A stretch of 32,262 nt of DNA from Acidobacteriota bacterium (GCA_903970435.1 CAJCIS010000288.1:1-32262), one strand, 5' to 3'. Shown: positions 24,779 to 32,262, numbered from the stretch's first letter. The notes: generated by a model not told the origin, from the sequence alone. Program-made: numbers and translations.

Positions 24779-25312
24779 CTACGCGCACCCTACCAACTGA
24801 ACATCATATACCGGATGCTCCAGCATATTCAGCGCCGGCTCCTTCTGCAGCATCCACGCATCGAACCCCGGCTGATCCGGCCTTCTATCCGTAATCGTCA
24901 GATGCGCCGTCGCATCGGCCGGCAAATCCGGCGGACGCACAAAGCACCCCGACATCTTGATCGTCAGCGATCCGAACGTCACGCTGCCGCCCACCGGCAC
25001 CGACAACGTCTGCACCGTCGAATCGATCTTGTTCATCACCCGTAACGTGCCCGCGCCGCGCGGCAACCACGCGTCAGGCGGCGACAGATCCTGCCCCTTC
25101 GGATGGTCTTCCTTCGGCGCTGCTGGCGCCTCGTCAGTCGGCGGCGGCGCCGGCGCCTGATCCATGTCGGGCGGCGCCGGCACGTCATCCGAACGCGGCG
25201 TTGGCGTAACATGATCCGCCGGCGGCGGGGGCCGAATGGCGTCCGCCGGCACTTGTGCCCGCGCCGGCACGGCAGCCGCCATCAACAGCAGCGCCCACAG
25301 CCACACCCTCAT
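24779..25312 (-). CDS. DUF2155 exported protein
   Basis: The 177-residue protein has a signal peptide (residues 1-19, cleavage after ARA) and a long Pro/Ala/Asp-rich linker to about residue 75. The DUF2155 domain follows: GTLRVMNKIDSTVQTLSVPVGGSVTFGSL, then CFVRPPDLP and DAWMLQKEPALNMLEHPVYDVQLVGC, with two conserved cysteines. The family is found across alphaproteobacteria, often beside mlaD and aat, and is of unknown function, probably periplasmic. The ATG overlaps the stop of the 70-residue gene (ATGA). aat is not present downstream here. Confidence 0.93.
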   Translation of the reverse strand: MRVWLWALLLMAAAVPARAQVPADAIRPPPPADHVTPTPRSDDVPAPPDMDQAPAPPPTDEAPAAPKEDHPKGQDLSPPDAWLPRGAGTLRVMNKIDSTVQTLSVPVGGSVTFGSLTIKMSGCFVRPPDLPADATAHLTITDRRPDQPGFDAWMLQKEPALNMLEHPVYDVQLVGCA

Positions 25313-25521
25313 CGACGAGGCGACTTCAAGCCTGCCACCATGTCGCTCAGCACACCGCGCATAGCCGCCTCATCCACGCCCATCAACACGGCGTCCTCGA
25401 ACGCATCCCGCATCACCTGCGCGAGCTCCATTCGATTTTCTTCCAGAACCTTCAGTTTCTCGCGGCAGGCAATCGGCGACCCGTCGGCCTGCACCCAGCG
25501 CACCGCGGTATCGGCAGTCAT
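25309..25521 (-). CDS. Conserved-looking 70-residue protein between mlaD and DUF2155
   Basis: A soluble protein of 70 residues, MTADTAVRWVQADGSPIACR to MVAGLKSPRR. It is rich in charged helix-forming residues (KLKVLEENRMELAQVMRDAF, then EDAVLMGVDEAAMRGVL) and has one cysteine. There is no signal or membrane segment. I do not recognise a named family. It overlaps both neighbours by four bases (ATGA at each end), so it is a genuine translated member of the operon. Its function may relate to MlaD or to complex I assembly, but nothing in the sequence shows which. Confidence 0.85.
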   Translation of the reverse strand: MTADTAVRWVQADGSPIACREKLKVLEENRMELAQVMRDAFEDAVLMGVDEAAMRGVLSDMVAGLKSPRR

Positions 25522-26054
25522 TTCAGTGGCGCAATACCGCCGCCGGTATCGCCCTTCGCATCACCGCTCTTCGCGTCGCCCGCTTTACCACCGCCGGCGG
25601 AACCGCTCCCCGTGCCGCCAAATATATACTTGCCCAGCAGCGCCTCGAGATTGACCGACCCTTGCGTAATCGTCACCGATCCCCCCGCCGGAATGGTCTT
25701 GTCCGCGCCGCCATCCGCCAACGCCAGATACTTGCCCCCGAGCAACCCATCGGTCGCCACCGTCGCACTGCTGTCGGTCGTCAGGGGAAAACCATCCTGC
25801 ACGGTGAACGCAACGTCCGCCTCGTACGTCTTGGGATCCAGCGTAATCGCCTGCACGCTGCCCACCTTCACGCCGGCGATCCGCACATCGGCCCCCGTTG
25901 CCAGCCCGTCCACATGGTCGAAACTCGCGTGCAACGAATACCCGCTATGCCCGAAGCTGCGCCCCGTATTGGCCACCGCGAACACCAGAAAGCCGCCCGC
26001 CACCGCCAGCACAACGGCGCCTGTCGCCAGCTCGGCCGGATTATGATTTGCCAT
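25518..26054 (-). CDS. mlaD: MlaD, MCE-domain lipid transport protein
   Basis: MlaD is the inner-membrane-anchored substrate-binding part of the Mla system, which moves phospholipids between the membranes. The 178-residue protein has one N-terminal transmembrane helix (AELATGAVVLAVAGGFLVFAV, about 7-27). The MCE domain covers about 35-120, with ATGADVRIAGVKVGSV and ATVATDGLLGGKYLAL. A Gly/Ser/Asp-rich tail follows. mlaE, mlaF and mlaC are not in the window, as is usual in alphaproteobacteria where mlaD lies beside NDUFA12. Three bases separate it from the NDUFA12 gene and it overlaps the next by four. Confidence 0.93.
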   Translation of the reverse strand: MANHNPAELATGAVVLAVAGGFLVFAVANTGRSFGHSGYSLHASFDHVDGLATGADVRIAGVKVGSVQAITLDPKTYEADVAFTVQDGFPLTTDSSATVATDGLLGGKYLALADGGADKTIPAGGSVTITQGSVNLEALLGKYIFGGTGSGSAGGGKAGDAKSGDAKGDTGGGIAPLK

Positions 26055-26057
26055 CGC

Positions 26058-26414
26058 TTAGCTTCCCGGAGTCCAGGCTTCGTAATCGCCGGTCGCCGCA
26101 GCGCGCGCGCCGCCACGATAATCATGCCCCGGCGGCCGATACCCCGCACCCGTCCCGGTCAAATTCGCCTCATGCGGCTTCTGCCACGGTCGGCGCGCGG
26201 TCTCCGCCAGGGGGGCATCGGTGGTATAATGCAACCATGCATGCCATTCCGGCGGCACCACCGACGCCTCCTCGGCGCCCGCGAACATCACCCACCGCCG
26301 CCGCCGCAAACGATCGGGCCGCTGCACCTTTTCCTGAAAATAGCGGTTGCCGATCGGGTCGCGCCCAACCAGCTGCCCGTGGAAAAACGTAAACAACCTG
26401 GTGCCGATATTCAT
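26058..26414 (-). CDS. NDUFA12-like complex I accessory subunit
   Basis: This 118-residue protein is the bacterial homologue of mitochondrial complex I subunit NDUFA12 (B17.2). It starts MNIGTRLFTFFHGQLVGRD. It has the core GNRYFQEK and RRRRWVMFAGAEEASVVPPEWHAWLHYTTD, then WQKPHEANLTGTGAGYRPPG, which is diagnostic. It is an accessory subunit of NADH:ubiquinone oxidoreductase in alphaproteobacteria. ATG 26414 gives the family's normal length; an upstream extension of the frame has no support. It heads the tightly packed operon with mlaD. Confidence 0.95.
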   Translation of the reverse strand: MNIGTRLFTFFHGQLVGRDPIGNRYFQEKVQRPDRLRRRRWVMFAGAEEASVVPPEWHAWLHYTTDAPLAETARRPWQKPHEANLTGTGAGYRPPGHDYRGGARAAATGDYEAWTPGS

Positions 26415-26473
26415 GGCGGCAGATATAGGGTCATAACCCCAACCGGTCCAGCACGCCCCAAAAACCCCCTTAT

Positions 26474-26521
26474 CCACAAGATTTTGCGTCCAAAACGCCA
26501 GACCAACGCAAAATATATGTT
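26474..26521. promoter_or_regulatory. Candidate NrdR box pair
   Basis: CCACAAGATTTTGCGT (26474-26489) matches the NrdR consensus ACACWATATWTTGTGT at 12 of 16 positions. ACGCAAAATATATGTT (26506-26521) matches at 10 of 16. The two sites start 32 bp apart, the spacing seen for real NrdR box pairs, and lie 34 bp before the NrdJ-like gene. Both matches are imperfect. Confidence 0.5.
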
Positions 26522-26554
26522 CCCGAGTCGCGCGCATCCCCCTACCATCCCGCC

Positions 26555-28048
26555 ATGCGCACGATCCGTCTCTGGCAGGGCGTTCGAATGCGGCAGGTCT
26601 CCGCCTGTCCGCTTCCCGACGCGCCGCCACGCCTCGTCACCCTCCCCGCCACGTGGGACGACGCTGCCGCCGACGCGCTTGCCGCCCTCACACCCGGCGA
26701 GGGCGCCATTTCCCTGGCCGCGGCCGCGTCGGTCTGGCTCGGCATCATCGGCCAACGTGCCCGCCAGGTGGATGGCCGTAACGACATCGCCATTTGCCTG
26801 CACGGCCTGCTGCGCCGCCGCCAGGCCGCGCCCACACCTTCCGTCTGGCGCATGGACCTGCAAAGCCCCCCCGGCTTCATCCTCAATCTCGGTGCTTTCC
26901 ACGATCCGGCCCTCGGCTTCGACGTCCCCCTCTTCGCCGAGGCCGCCGCCCAGGTCGCCCGCGCCTGCCGCCTCCTGGCACCCGACGCCCCCCATTACGA
27001 AATCGGCCTCTCCGCCCTCGACGATCTGCTGGCCACCCTCGGCCTGCCCTACGGCAGCCGCGCCGCCCGCGACACCGCCGCCTGCCTCGCCGCCTTGCTG
27101 CGCGCCGAAGTCACCAAGGCACTCGAAGGCGATCAACGCGATCTGCTGGCGTTGCGCGCCGACTGGCCCGCGCCCCCGTCCGACGCCGCCATCCCCTGCC
27201 TCGCCGAGGCCGCCGCCACCGCGCGCGACGACGTCACCCTCGTCCCCGGCACCCCTCGCGCCACCGGCATCCTCGCCAGCAATCTCACCGAGGTCCTGCT
27301 CGGCGTCGAAACCAGCGGCATCGCGCCCGCCTTCGCGCCGGTGCGCGCCGGCCGCCTCAGCCGCGCCGCGCAGGACCGCCTCGCCGCCGCCGGCCTGTCG
27401 CCCGAAGCCGCCCTGGCCGCCTCGCTCCAGGGCGACGATCCCTTACCCATGGCCGATCACGCGGCGCACACCGCCATGCACGACGCTGTCGCCCGCTTCC
27501 TGCAAATCATGCCGCCGCCGCCGCAATCCCTGCCCACCCCACTGCCGTCCCTGCCCGCCCCCGCGCGACGCAAAATGCCGCGCCTGCTGCCGGCGCATCA
27601 CACCGGCATGACGGTCAAGGCATCGGTCGGCGGCCACCGCATTTTCCTGCGCACCGGCGAATTCGACGACGGCACGCTCGGCGAACTCGCCATCAACCTG
27701 CCGAAGGAAAATGCCGCCTTCCGCGGCCTCGCCGAATGCTTCGCCCAGGCCGTCAGCATCGGCCTGCAACACGGCGTCGAACTCGGCGCCTTTGTCGACG
27801 CTTTCACCCGCACCGAATTCGGCCCCGCCGGCCTGGTGGAAGGCGACCCTTCCGTCCACTACGCGAGCTCGCTGCTCGACTATATTTTCCGCAGCCTTTC
27901 CGTGAACTACCTCGGCCGCCCCCTCCCGGAAGCCGACAGGCCCGACCTCACCACCCAAACCGACCCGCGCGACCCCCTCCTGCCGCTCGAACTCCCAAGC
28001 GGCGCGTCTCCCCGCGCGAGACGCCGCACCCTTCGTGTCGTCGCCTGA
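26555..28048 (+). CDS. Miniature class II ribonucleotide reductase-like (NrdJ-derived) protein
   Basis: The 497-residue protein resembles the B12-dependent reductase NrdJ in pieces but is less than half its usual length of about 1,200. Residues 350-455 match the NrdJ C-terminus well: TVKASVGGHRIFLRTGEF, GELAINLPKENAAFRGL, SIGLQHGVELGAFVDAFTRT and LLDYIFRSLSVNYLG. Residues 245-263 (TEVLLGVETSGIAPAFAPV) also match. Residues 103-200 loosely follow the barrel segment that begins with LNL...FD and continues with TLGLPYGSRAARDT. The NPCxE and catalytic cysteine motifs are not found. A role in regulating or scaffolding nucleotide reduction is inference. Another reading is a decayed gene, but the frame is fully open. 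Confidence 0.7.
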   Translation: MRTIRLWQGVRMRQVSACPLPDAPPRLVTLPATWDDAAADALAALTPGEGAISLAAAASVWLGIIGQRARQVDGRNDIAICLHGLLRRRQAAPTPSVWRMDLQSPPGFILNLGAFHDPALGFDVPLFAEAAAQVARACRLLAPDAPHYEIGLSALDDLLATLGLPYGSRAARDTAACLAALLRAEVTKALEGDQRDLLALRADWPAPPSDAAIPCLAEAAATARDDVTLVPGTPRATGILASNLTEVLLGVETSGIAPAFAPVRAGRLSRAAQDRLAAAGLSPEAALAASLQGDDPLPMADHAAHTAMHDAVARFLQIMPPPPQSLPTPLPSLPAPARRKMPRLLPAHHTGMTVKASVGGHRIFLRTGEFDDGTLGELAINLPKENAAFRGLAECFAQAVSIGLQHGVELGAFVDAFTRTEFGPAGLVEGDPSVHYASSLLDYIFRSLSVNYLGRPLPEADRPDLTTQTDPRDPLLPLELPSGASPRARRRTLRVVA

Positions 28049-28113
28049 TCGATTTTTCTGGACAAGCCGCCTCTTTTTTGCGTTAAGGTTAAGACCTTCC
28101 CGCCGGAGGCCCC

Positions 28114-28227
28114 ATGTTCGCAACGTTCCAGTCCCTCACACTTTGCAGCACCGCCCTGGCGGCCGTGCTCCTCGTCGTTCTCCCTCGCCGTGCCCCGGCG
28201 CCGGTTCGCGCACGCCGCAGGCGGTAA
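28114..28227 (+). CDS. 37-residue single-pass membrane peptide
   Basis: A short frame of 37 codons starts at ATG 28114 with GGAGG four to five bases upstream, a strong ribosome site. The peptide is MFATFQSLTLCS, followed by a hydrophobic core (TALAAVLLVVL) and a Pro/Arg-rich tail ending in four arginines. One transmembrane helix with the basic tail on the cytoplasmic side is likely. It lies 65 bp after the NrdJ-like gene and directly before hairpin repeat copy G. No family is recognised. Its reality rests on the ribosome site and composition. Confidence 0.5.
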   Translation: MFATFQSLTLCSTALAAVLLVVLPRRAPAPVRARRRR

Positions 28228-28228
28228 A

Positions 28229-28273
28229 AGGAAAAAGCAGTTCTTTTTTGAAAAAAAGAACCAAAAAACTTTT
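28229..28273 (+). repeat. AT-rich hairpin repeat, copy G
   Basis: Consensus-like forward copy directly after the 37-codon gene, with a perfect stem. The following 120 bp up to the reductase gene show no other feature. Confidence 0.9.
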
Positions 28274-28392
28274 TATTTTATAGGTTTCCTGCCGGGTCCC
28301 CATGGCGGAATGCGGGGTCCTATGACCTGGCTGGACAATTCCGGCCCCCGGTCCCATGTCGCGCCTTCACCGGTAAGAAGACCGACCCGACC

Positions 28393-29199
28393 ATGGATGC
28401 CATCCAAACCGAAAACCCCCGCATCCTCGGCGCCTATTTCCAAGAGCGCGTCCTGACGGTCCACCACTGGACCGACACGCTCTTCAGCTTCACCTGCACC
28501 CGCGACCCGGCGTTCCGCTTCAAGAGCGGCCAATTCACCATGATCGGCCTGGTCGTCGACGGCAAACCCCTGGTCCGCGCCTACAGCATGGTGAGCGGCT
28601 TCTGGGAGGAACAGCTCGAATTTCTCTCCATCAAGGTGCAGGACGGCCCCCTCACCAGCCGCCTGCAACACATCGAGCCGGGCGACACCGTCCTCATCGG
28701 CCGCAAGCCCGTCGGCACCCTGCTCACCGAAAGCCTCCTGCCCGGCCGCAACCTCTACATGCTCGGCACCGGCACCGGCCTCGCCCCCTTCATGAGCCTC
28801 ATCCGCGACCCCGAAACCTACGAGCCGTTCGACCACGTCATTCTGGCCCACGGCTGCCGCACAATCCCCGAACTCGCCTACGAAGACCTCATCAAAACCG
28901 AACTGCCCGAGCACGAACTGCTCGGCGACCTGGTGCGCGAAAAGCTGCTTTATTACCCCACCGTCACCCGCGAATCCTACGCCCGCCGCGGCCGCCTCAC
29001 CGACCTCATCTTCCAAGGCCAGCTCCCCACCGACCTCGGCCTCCCCCCGCTCGACAAGAACCTCGACCGCATCATGCTCTGCGGCAGCCCCGGCCTGCTT
29101 GCCGACTACCAAGCCTGGTTCAAGGCCCACGATTGGATTGAGGGGACGAACCATACGCGCGGGCAATACGTCATCGAGCGGGCGTTTGTAGATAAGTAA
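28393..29199 (+). CDS. fpr: Ferredoxin-NADP(+) reductase
   Basis: The enzyme passes electrons between NADPH and ferredoxin or flavodoxin. The 268-residue protein has the FAD-binding beta-barrel with RAYSMVSG (62-69) and the NADP-binding domain with LGTGTGLAPFMSLI (about 124-137), then LAHGCRTIPELAY and MLCGSPGLL. It ends GQYVIERAFVDK, the C-terminus typical of the alphaproteobacterial subclass of bacterial FNR. The first residues (MDAIQTENPR) fit the family start. It is a single-gene unit flanked by repeat copies G and H. Fpr usually serves redox balance and oxidative stress. Confidence 0.95.
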   Translation: MDAIQTENPRILGAYFQERVLTVHHWTDTLFSFTCTRDPAFRFKSGQFTMIGLVVDGKPLVRAYSMVSGFWEEQLEFLSIKVQDGPLTSRLQHIEPGDTVLIGRKPVGTLLTESLLPGRNLYMLGTGTGLAPFMSLIRDPETYEPFDHVILAHGCRTIPELAYEDLIKTELPEHELLGDLVREKLLYYPTVTRESYARRGRLTDLIFQGQLPTDLGLPPLDKNLDRIMLCGSPGLLADYQAWFKAHDWIEGTNHTRGQYVIERAFVDK

Positions 29200-29203
29200 G
29201 AAA

Positions 29204-29250
29204 AGCAAGGCAGTATTTCTTTTTTGAAAAAAAGAAACAAAAAACTTTTT
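29204..29250 (+). repeat. AT-rich hairpin repeat, copy H
   Basis: Forward copy just after fpr. The outermost core pair is T-A instead of G-C, changed on both sides together. Confidence 0.9.
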
Positions 29251-29363
29251 CTGTTTCGTCGGCGATTGTATAGGTCGTTTCTGCCCCCGGCACCTGCTTG
29301 CGAACACACGCTCATTGTAATACCATTGCGGTCCGAACAAGCCGTCTAGCCTGGGGGTGAGAA

Positions 29364-30113
29364 ATGTCCACCGTCTCTCAACGCGGTGCATGGGCGATAT
29401 TCTCTTGCGTTCTCGGAATAAGCCTTGCCACTCTTTCCGCCCACGCGCAGTCTCCCTTTAGCGACAAGTTCGGCGGCAAGATCCTCAAGCCCGGATGGAC
29501 CGTCAGCGCGCCAAATCCGGATTCCTCCGTTGGTCTTACCGGCAAAGGATACCTGAACATAACAGCCTCGCCAAAGAATGGCGGATCGGACCTGGCGTCC
29601 TGGACCAACTATAACGCCCCCAACATCCTGCAACCGGTGCCCGCCACCCAAAACTGGACAGTAACGACGCAGGTGAACTTCGATCCGACCGGCGACTTCC
29701 AGGCCGCTGGCATCCTGCTCGCAACGCAGGCCGGCCCTTTCAACGGCGCGTCGCAATTCTACCGTTCAATCGAGTATGATTTCGATCCAGGCAACACACT
29801 AGCCAGCTATATCACCATGTTGAGCTACGATGCCCCGCAATGTTGTTACACGATCCTCGCCAATACGCCCTACAGCGCCGGCACGGTTTATCTGCGCATG
29901 GCCAAATCCGGCTCCGCGCAAGCCGGATGGACCTACACCGGCTCCTACAGCACCAACGGCAAGACATGGACGGTGCTGGGCACAAATCCAAACCTGGCAA
30001 CAGCCTTCACCTATTTCGGCCTCTATGCCATCCGCCAGGAATATGACGGCAACGGGAACCTCTACGCCGTCGCCGATTTTAATTATTTCAAATACAAGGC
30101 AATGCGCCGCTGA
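29364..30113 (+). CDS. Secreted concanavalin A-like (DUF1349-type) protein
   Basis: The 249-residue protein has a signal peptide ending near SAHA (about residue 28). A single beta-sandwich resembling DUF1349 or laminin-G-like carbohydrate-binding folds follows: SDKFGGKILKPGWTV at the start, NILQPVPATQNWTVTTQVNF in the middle, and YSTNGKTWTVLG and FTYFGLYAIR later. Such domains occur at the end of glycosidases and in sugar-binding proteins; here it stands alone. GGGGGTGAGAA precedes the ATG, a strong ribosome site. Its secreted target is probably a polysaccharide, but that is inference. It lies downstream of fpr with no overlap. Confidence 0.72.
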   Translation: MSTVSQRGAWAIFSCVLGISLATLSAHAQSPFSDKFGGKILKPGWTVSAPNPDSSVGLTGKGYLNITASPKNGGSDLASWTNYNAPNILQPVPATQNWTVTTQVNFDPTGDFQAAGILLATQAGPFNGASQFYRSIEYDFDPGNTLASYITMLSYDAPQCCYTILANTPYSAGTVYLRMAKSGSAQAGWTYTGSYSTNGKTWTVLGTNPNLATAFTYFGLYAIRQEYDGNGNLYAVADFNYFKYKAMRR

Positions 30114-30146
30114 TATCAGCTCCGTGCGGTAGGTAGTTCGAACCGA

Positions 30147-30521
30147 ATGATTGCTCTGGGTCATGGCACGGTCGGCTCCAACGACCTTGAAAAAGCCAAG
30201 GCGTTCTACGATGCGCTGCTGGGTTCCGCCGGCGTCACGCCGCTGTTCGAACACCCTTCCGGCGGCCGCGCCTATGGCAACAAAGGGGACCTCTTCTTTG
30301 TCGTGCTCGGCCCTTACGATGGCAAGCCCGCGACCATCGGAAATGGCTCCATGCACGGCTTCCGTTTCGACACGCGCGAGGAGGTCAACGCCTTCCACGC
30401 CAAGGCTCTCGCCCTCGGCGGCGCCGACGAGGGCGCTCCCGCCGAGCGCGCGCCAAAATTCTACATGTCCTATTTCCGGGATTTGGACGGCAACAAGCTC
30501 TGCGCCTTCAGTTTGGGCTAA
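30147..30521 (+). CDS. VOC/glyoxalase-like protein
   Basis: A 124-residue vicinal-oxygen-chelate fold protein. It has the first beta-alpha-beta unit with GHGTVGSNDLEKAKAFYDALL, where the histidine is the likely metal ligand. A middle strand (GDLFFVVLGPYDG) and the second unit (GSMHGFRFDTREEVNAFHAKAL) follow, and it ends with YFRDLDGNKLCAFSL, the usual C-terminal Asp-Gly-Asn pattern. Members include glyoxalases, dioxygenases and fosfomycin resistance proteins, and sequence alone does not show which. It is a single-domain enzyme without signal peptide and sits between two exported-protein genes. Confidence 0.85.
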   Translation: MIALGHGTVGSNDLEKAKAFYDALLGSAGVTPLFEHPSGGRAYGNKGDLFFVVLGPYDGKPATIGNGSMHGFRFDTREEVNAFHAKALALGGADEGAPAERAPKFYMSYFRDLDGNKLCAFSLG

Positions 30522-30663
30522 CGGCCCGTAACGAGCTTGGCGGGTGCGATGCCTTTTTACGTTGCGCCACCACCGCGCATTTGCGAGGCAAAGCGGTCTT
30601 GCCGCTCGCCATATCGTCCTGTAAGTTGAATGAAACTTCATGCCACGACGGGGGGAGCGGCCA

Positions 30664-32049
30664 ATGAAAGCGAATATCATGCCGGTTGCGGTTGTTTTGT
30701 TCGCGGCGCAGACGCTCGTCTGCCAGGCGCAGACATACACCGTGCTGCACGACTTCAAGGGCGGCAAGGACGGTGCGGGGCCACTGCCCGGTTCAGGCGC
30801 CGCGTTCGTGGGCGACAGTAACGGCAATCTGTACGGCGCCACTGCCGGCGGTGACGTGCAATCGGATTACGGCACCGTCTTCGAACTCTCCCCGCCGGTC
30901 GGTAACGGCAGCTGGACCGAAACAGTGCTTTATCGTTTCAAAGGCGGTGCGGACGGCGATTTTCCCGGCGCCGCCTTGCTGCCGGACGGCGCCGGCGGGT
31001 TCTACAGTGCAACGTTCGAAGGCGGTACCGGCACCTGCGCGCCATTTGGTAGCCCCGCAGGCTGCGGCACGGTGTTCCACCTCACACCACCCGCCAATGG
31101 CAAAAAGGCCTGGAAGAATCAGGTGCTCTACACCTTTCAGGGCACCACGGACGGGGCCGCCCCAACCGGTCCGTTGATCAGCGATGCCAATGGATCACTG
31201 TACAGCATGACCTTGGCCGGCGGCAACGGAACCTGCTATTCGGGAGTCCCAGGATGCGGCGTGGTATACCGGCTCGATCCACCCGCGCATGGCAGCAAGA
31301 AATGGACCGAGTCGGTGCTGTACGCCTTCACAGGCGCCGCCGACGGGGCCACCCCGGAGGCTGGCCTGACCTTCGACGCAGCGGGGAACCTGTATGGCGT
31401 GACCAGCTACGGCGGCAATCTGAACTGTGCCGGCGGCATCGGCTGCGGCGTGGTGTTCAAGCTGACGCCACCGCAAAACGGCAAGACGTGGTCCGAGACG
31501 GTGCTTTACACCTTCCAGGGCGGCAATGACGGCGCCTTCCCGCAGCCCGCCCCGGTGTTCGACAGCACGGGCGCCCTGCTGGGAACCACCAGCGATGGCG
31601 GCGGTGCCACCGCATGCAGTGGTGGCTGCGGCACCGCCTATCGCCTCGTCCCGCCGAAGAAAGGTCAAACCAATTGGACGGAGACCATCCTGCACGCCTT
31701 CCAGGGCGCGCCCGATGGCGCCGAACCCAATGCCGGCCTTACAGCCGCCGCCGGCGGCGGCTTTGTAACCACCACCTTTTTTGGCGGCACTGGCGCCTGT
31801 GCCTTTAACGGCTTGCCGCCCGGCTGCGGCACGGTGGTGGAACTCACACCGCCCGCCAAGGGCAAGATCTGGACGGAAAGCGTGGTCCATAGTCTGAACG
31901 GCACGACTGACGGCGCCGAGGCGGCTGGCGGTCTTCTGGTCGATCAATCCGGCACGATCTACGGCGCGGCCGTCGGGGGCGGTGATCCCAAGACATGCAC
32001 CGCCGGTGCGGCGCCAGGCTGCGGCACCGCCTTCAGCATCACGCCGTAA
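30664..32049 (+). CDS. Secreted seven-repeat (GloVer-type) protein
   Basis: This 461-residue exported protein has a signal peptide (MKANIMPVAVVLFAAQTLV, cleavage near QAQ). It then has seven repeats of about 60 residues. Each repeat carries a DG motif (GGKDGAG, GGADGDF, GTTDGAA and others) and a CG(T/V)-type motif (YGTVFEL, CGTVFHL, CGVVYRL and others). This is the TIGR03803-type extracellular repeat, sometimes called GloVer, which probably forms a beta-propeller. In most repeats a conserved cysteine pair could be disulfide-linked. GGGGGAG precedes the ATG by seven bases. No enzymatic motif is seen, so a binding or surface role is likely. Confidence 0.85.
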   Translation: MKANIMPVAVVLFAAQTLVCQAQTYTVLHDFKGGKDGAGPLPGSGAAFVGDSNGNLYGATAGGDVQSDYGTVFELSPPVGNGSWTETVLYRFKGGADGDFPGAALLPDGAGGFYSATFEGGTGTCAPFGSPAGCGTVFHLTPPANGKKAWKNQVLYTFQGTTDGAAPTGPLISDANGSLYSMTLAGGNGTCYSGVPGCGVVYRLDPPAHGSKKWTESVLYAFTGAADGATPEAGLTFDAAGNLYGVTSYGGNLNCAGGIGCGVVFKLTPPQNGKTWSETVLYTFQGGNDGAFPQPAPVFDSTGALLGTTSDGGGATACSGGCGTAYRLVPPKKGQTNWTETILHAFQGAPDGAEPNAGLTAAAGGGFVTTTFFGGTGACAFNGLPPGCGTVVELTPPAKGKIWTESVVHSLNGTTDGAEAAGGLLVDQSGTIYGAAVGGGDPKTCTAGAAPGCGTAFSITP

Positions 32050-32090
32050 AAGCCTGGATCAGCGAAGCGCCGCCTGCCTGCGGGCGGCGA

Positions 32091-32133
32091 AGGAAGGAAG
32101 TATTTCTTCTTAAAAAAGAAACAAAAGACTTTT
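32091..32133 (+). repeat. AT-rich hairpin repeat, copy I1
   Basis: Forward copy with a shorter stem and one mismatch; its outer pair is T-A as in copy H. It faces I2, about 42 bp away. Confidence 0.8.
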
Positions 32134-32174
32134 AATTATTGCTAGCCCGACAAATCGATACGGCATCAAAATAG

Positions 32175-32222
32175 TAAAAGTTTTTTGGTTCTTTTTTTCA
32201 AAAAAGAACCGCTTCCTTCCTC
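32175..32222 (-). repeat. AT-rich hairpin repeat, copy I2
   Basis: Reverse copy with the perfect consensus stem. No gene is seen from 32050 to the window end. Confidence 0.9.
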
Positions 32223-32262
32223 GCACAACCCGAGCGGGCCGGCGACTCGCAAAACGCGTCGC

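Overview
The window is GC-rich, densely coding DNA from an alphaproteobacterium, most likely an acetic-acid-bacterium relative (Acetobacteraceae, Rhodospirillales). This rests on a DksA whose zinc cysteines are mostly missing, fliX divergent from flgI, UPF0262, and an NDUFA12-mlaD-DUF2155 block. It also rests on an AT-rich hairpin repeat between genes that I recall from acetic acid bacteria. The taxonomic call is inference. No rRNA, tRNA, CRISPR array, transposase or phage gene was seen.

Layout. 1-829: a partial gene and a NodS-like methyltransferase. 830-3515: a cobalamin riboswitch driving a BtuB-type receptor, followed by inverted repeats. 3518-7784: a glycosyltransferase, a membrane diguanylate cyclase and an M61 peptidase. 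7822-17544: a flagellar region in two blocks. The first is flgF-flgG-flgA-flgH behind a sigma-54 promoter; the second is dksA, fliX and divergent flgI-flgJ-FlgN-like. Between them sit three non-flagellar genes: a secreted protein, an amine oxidase and a cupin. 17583-20275: a histone-H1-like AT-hook protein, a large inverted repeat and prpD. 20520-24718: panC with a 28-bp tandem array upstream, DUF983, UPF0262, mtnA, a His-rich exported peptide and a DedA-family protein. 24779-26414: a tight minus-strand operon NDUFA12 > mlaD > 70-residue protein > DUF2155. 26474-28227: a miniature class II ribonucleotide-reductase-like gene behind a candidate NrdR box pair, then a 37-codon gene. 28393-32049: ferredoxin-NADP reductase, a secreted lectin-fold protein, a VOC protein and a seven-repeat secreted protein.

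How the genes work together. The flagellar genes build the distal rod (FlgF, FlgG), the L and P rings (FlgH, FlgI), the P-ring chaperone (FlgA) and assembly controls (FliX, FlgJ-like, FlgN-like). The mlaD block serves outer-membrane lipid transport and complex I assembly. The BtuB receptor brings in the cofactor that class II ribonucleotide reductases use.

The most interesting items are four. (1) A 12-copy hairpin repeat family whose stem changes are compensated between copies. (2) A 497-residue protein that keeps the ends of NrdJ but shows none of its catalytic cysteine motifs, with two NrdR-box-like sites 32 bp apart upstream. (3) A near-leaderless sigma-54 promoter for flgF. (4) A GGAA tetranucleotide tract at the start codon of the cupin gene.
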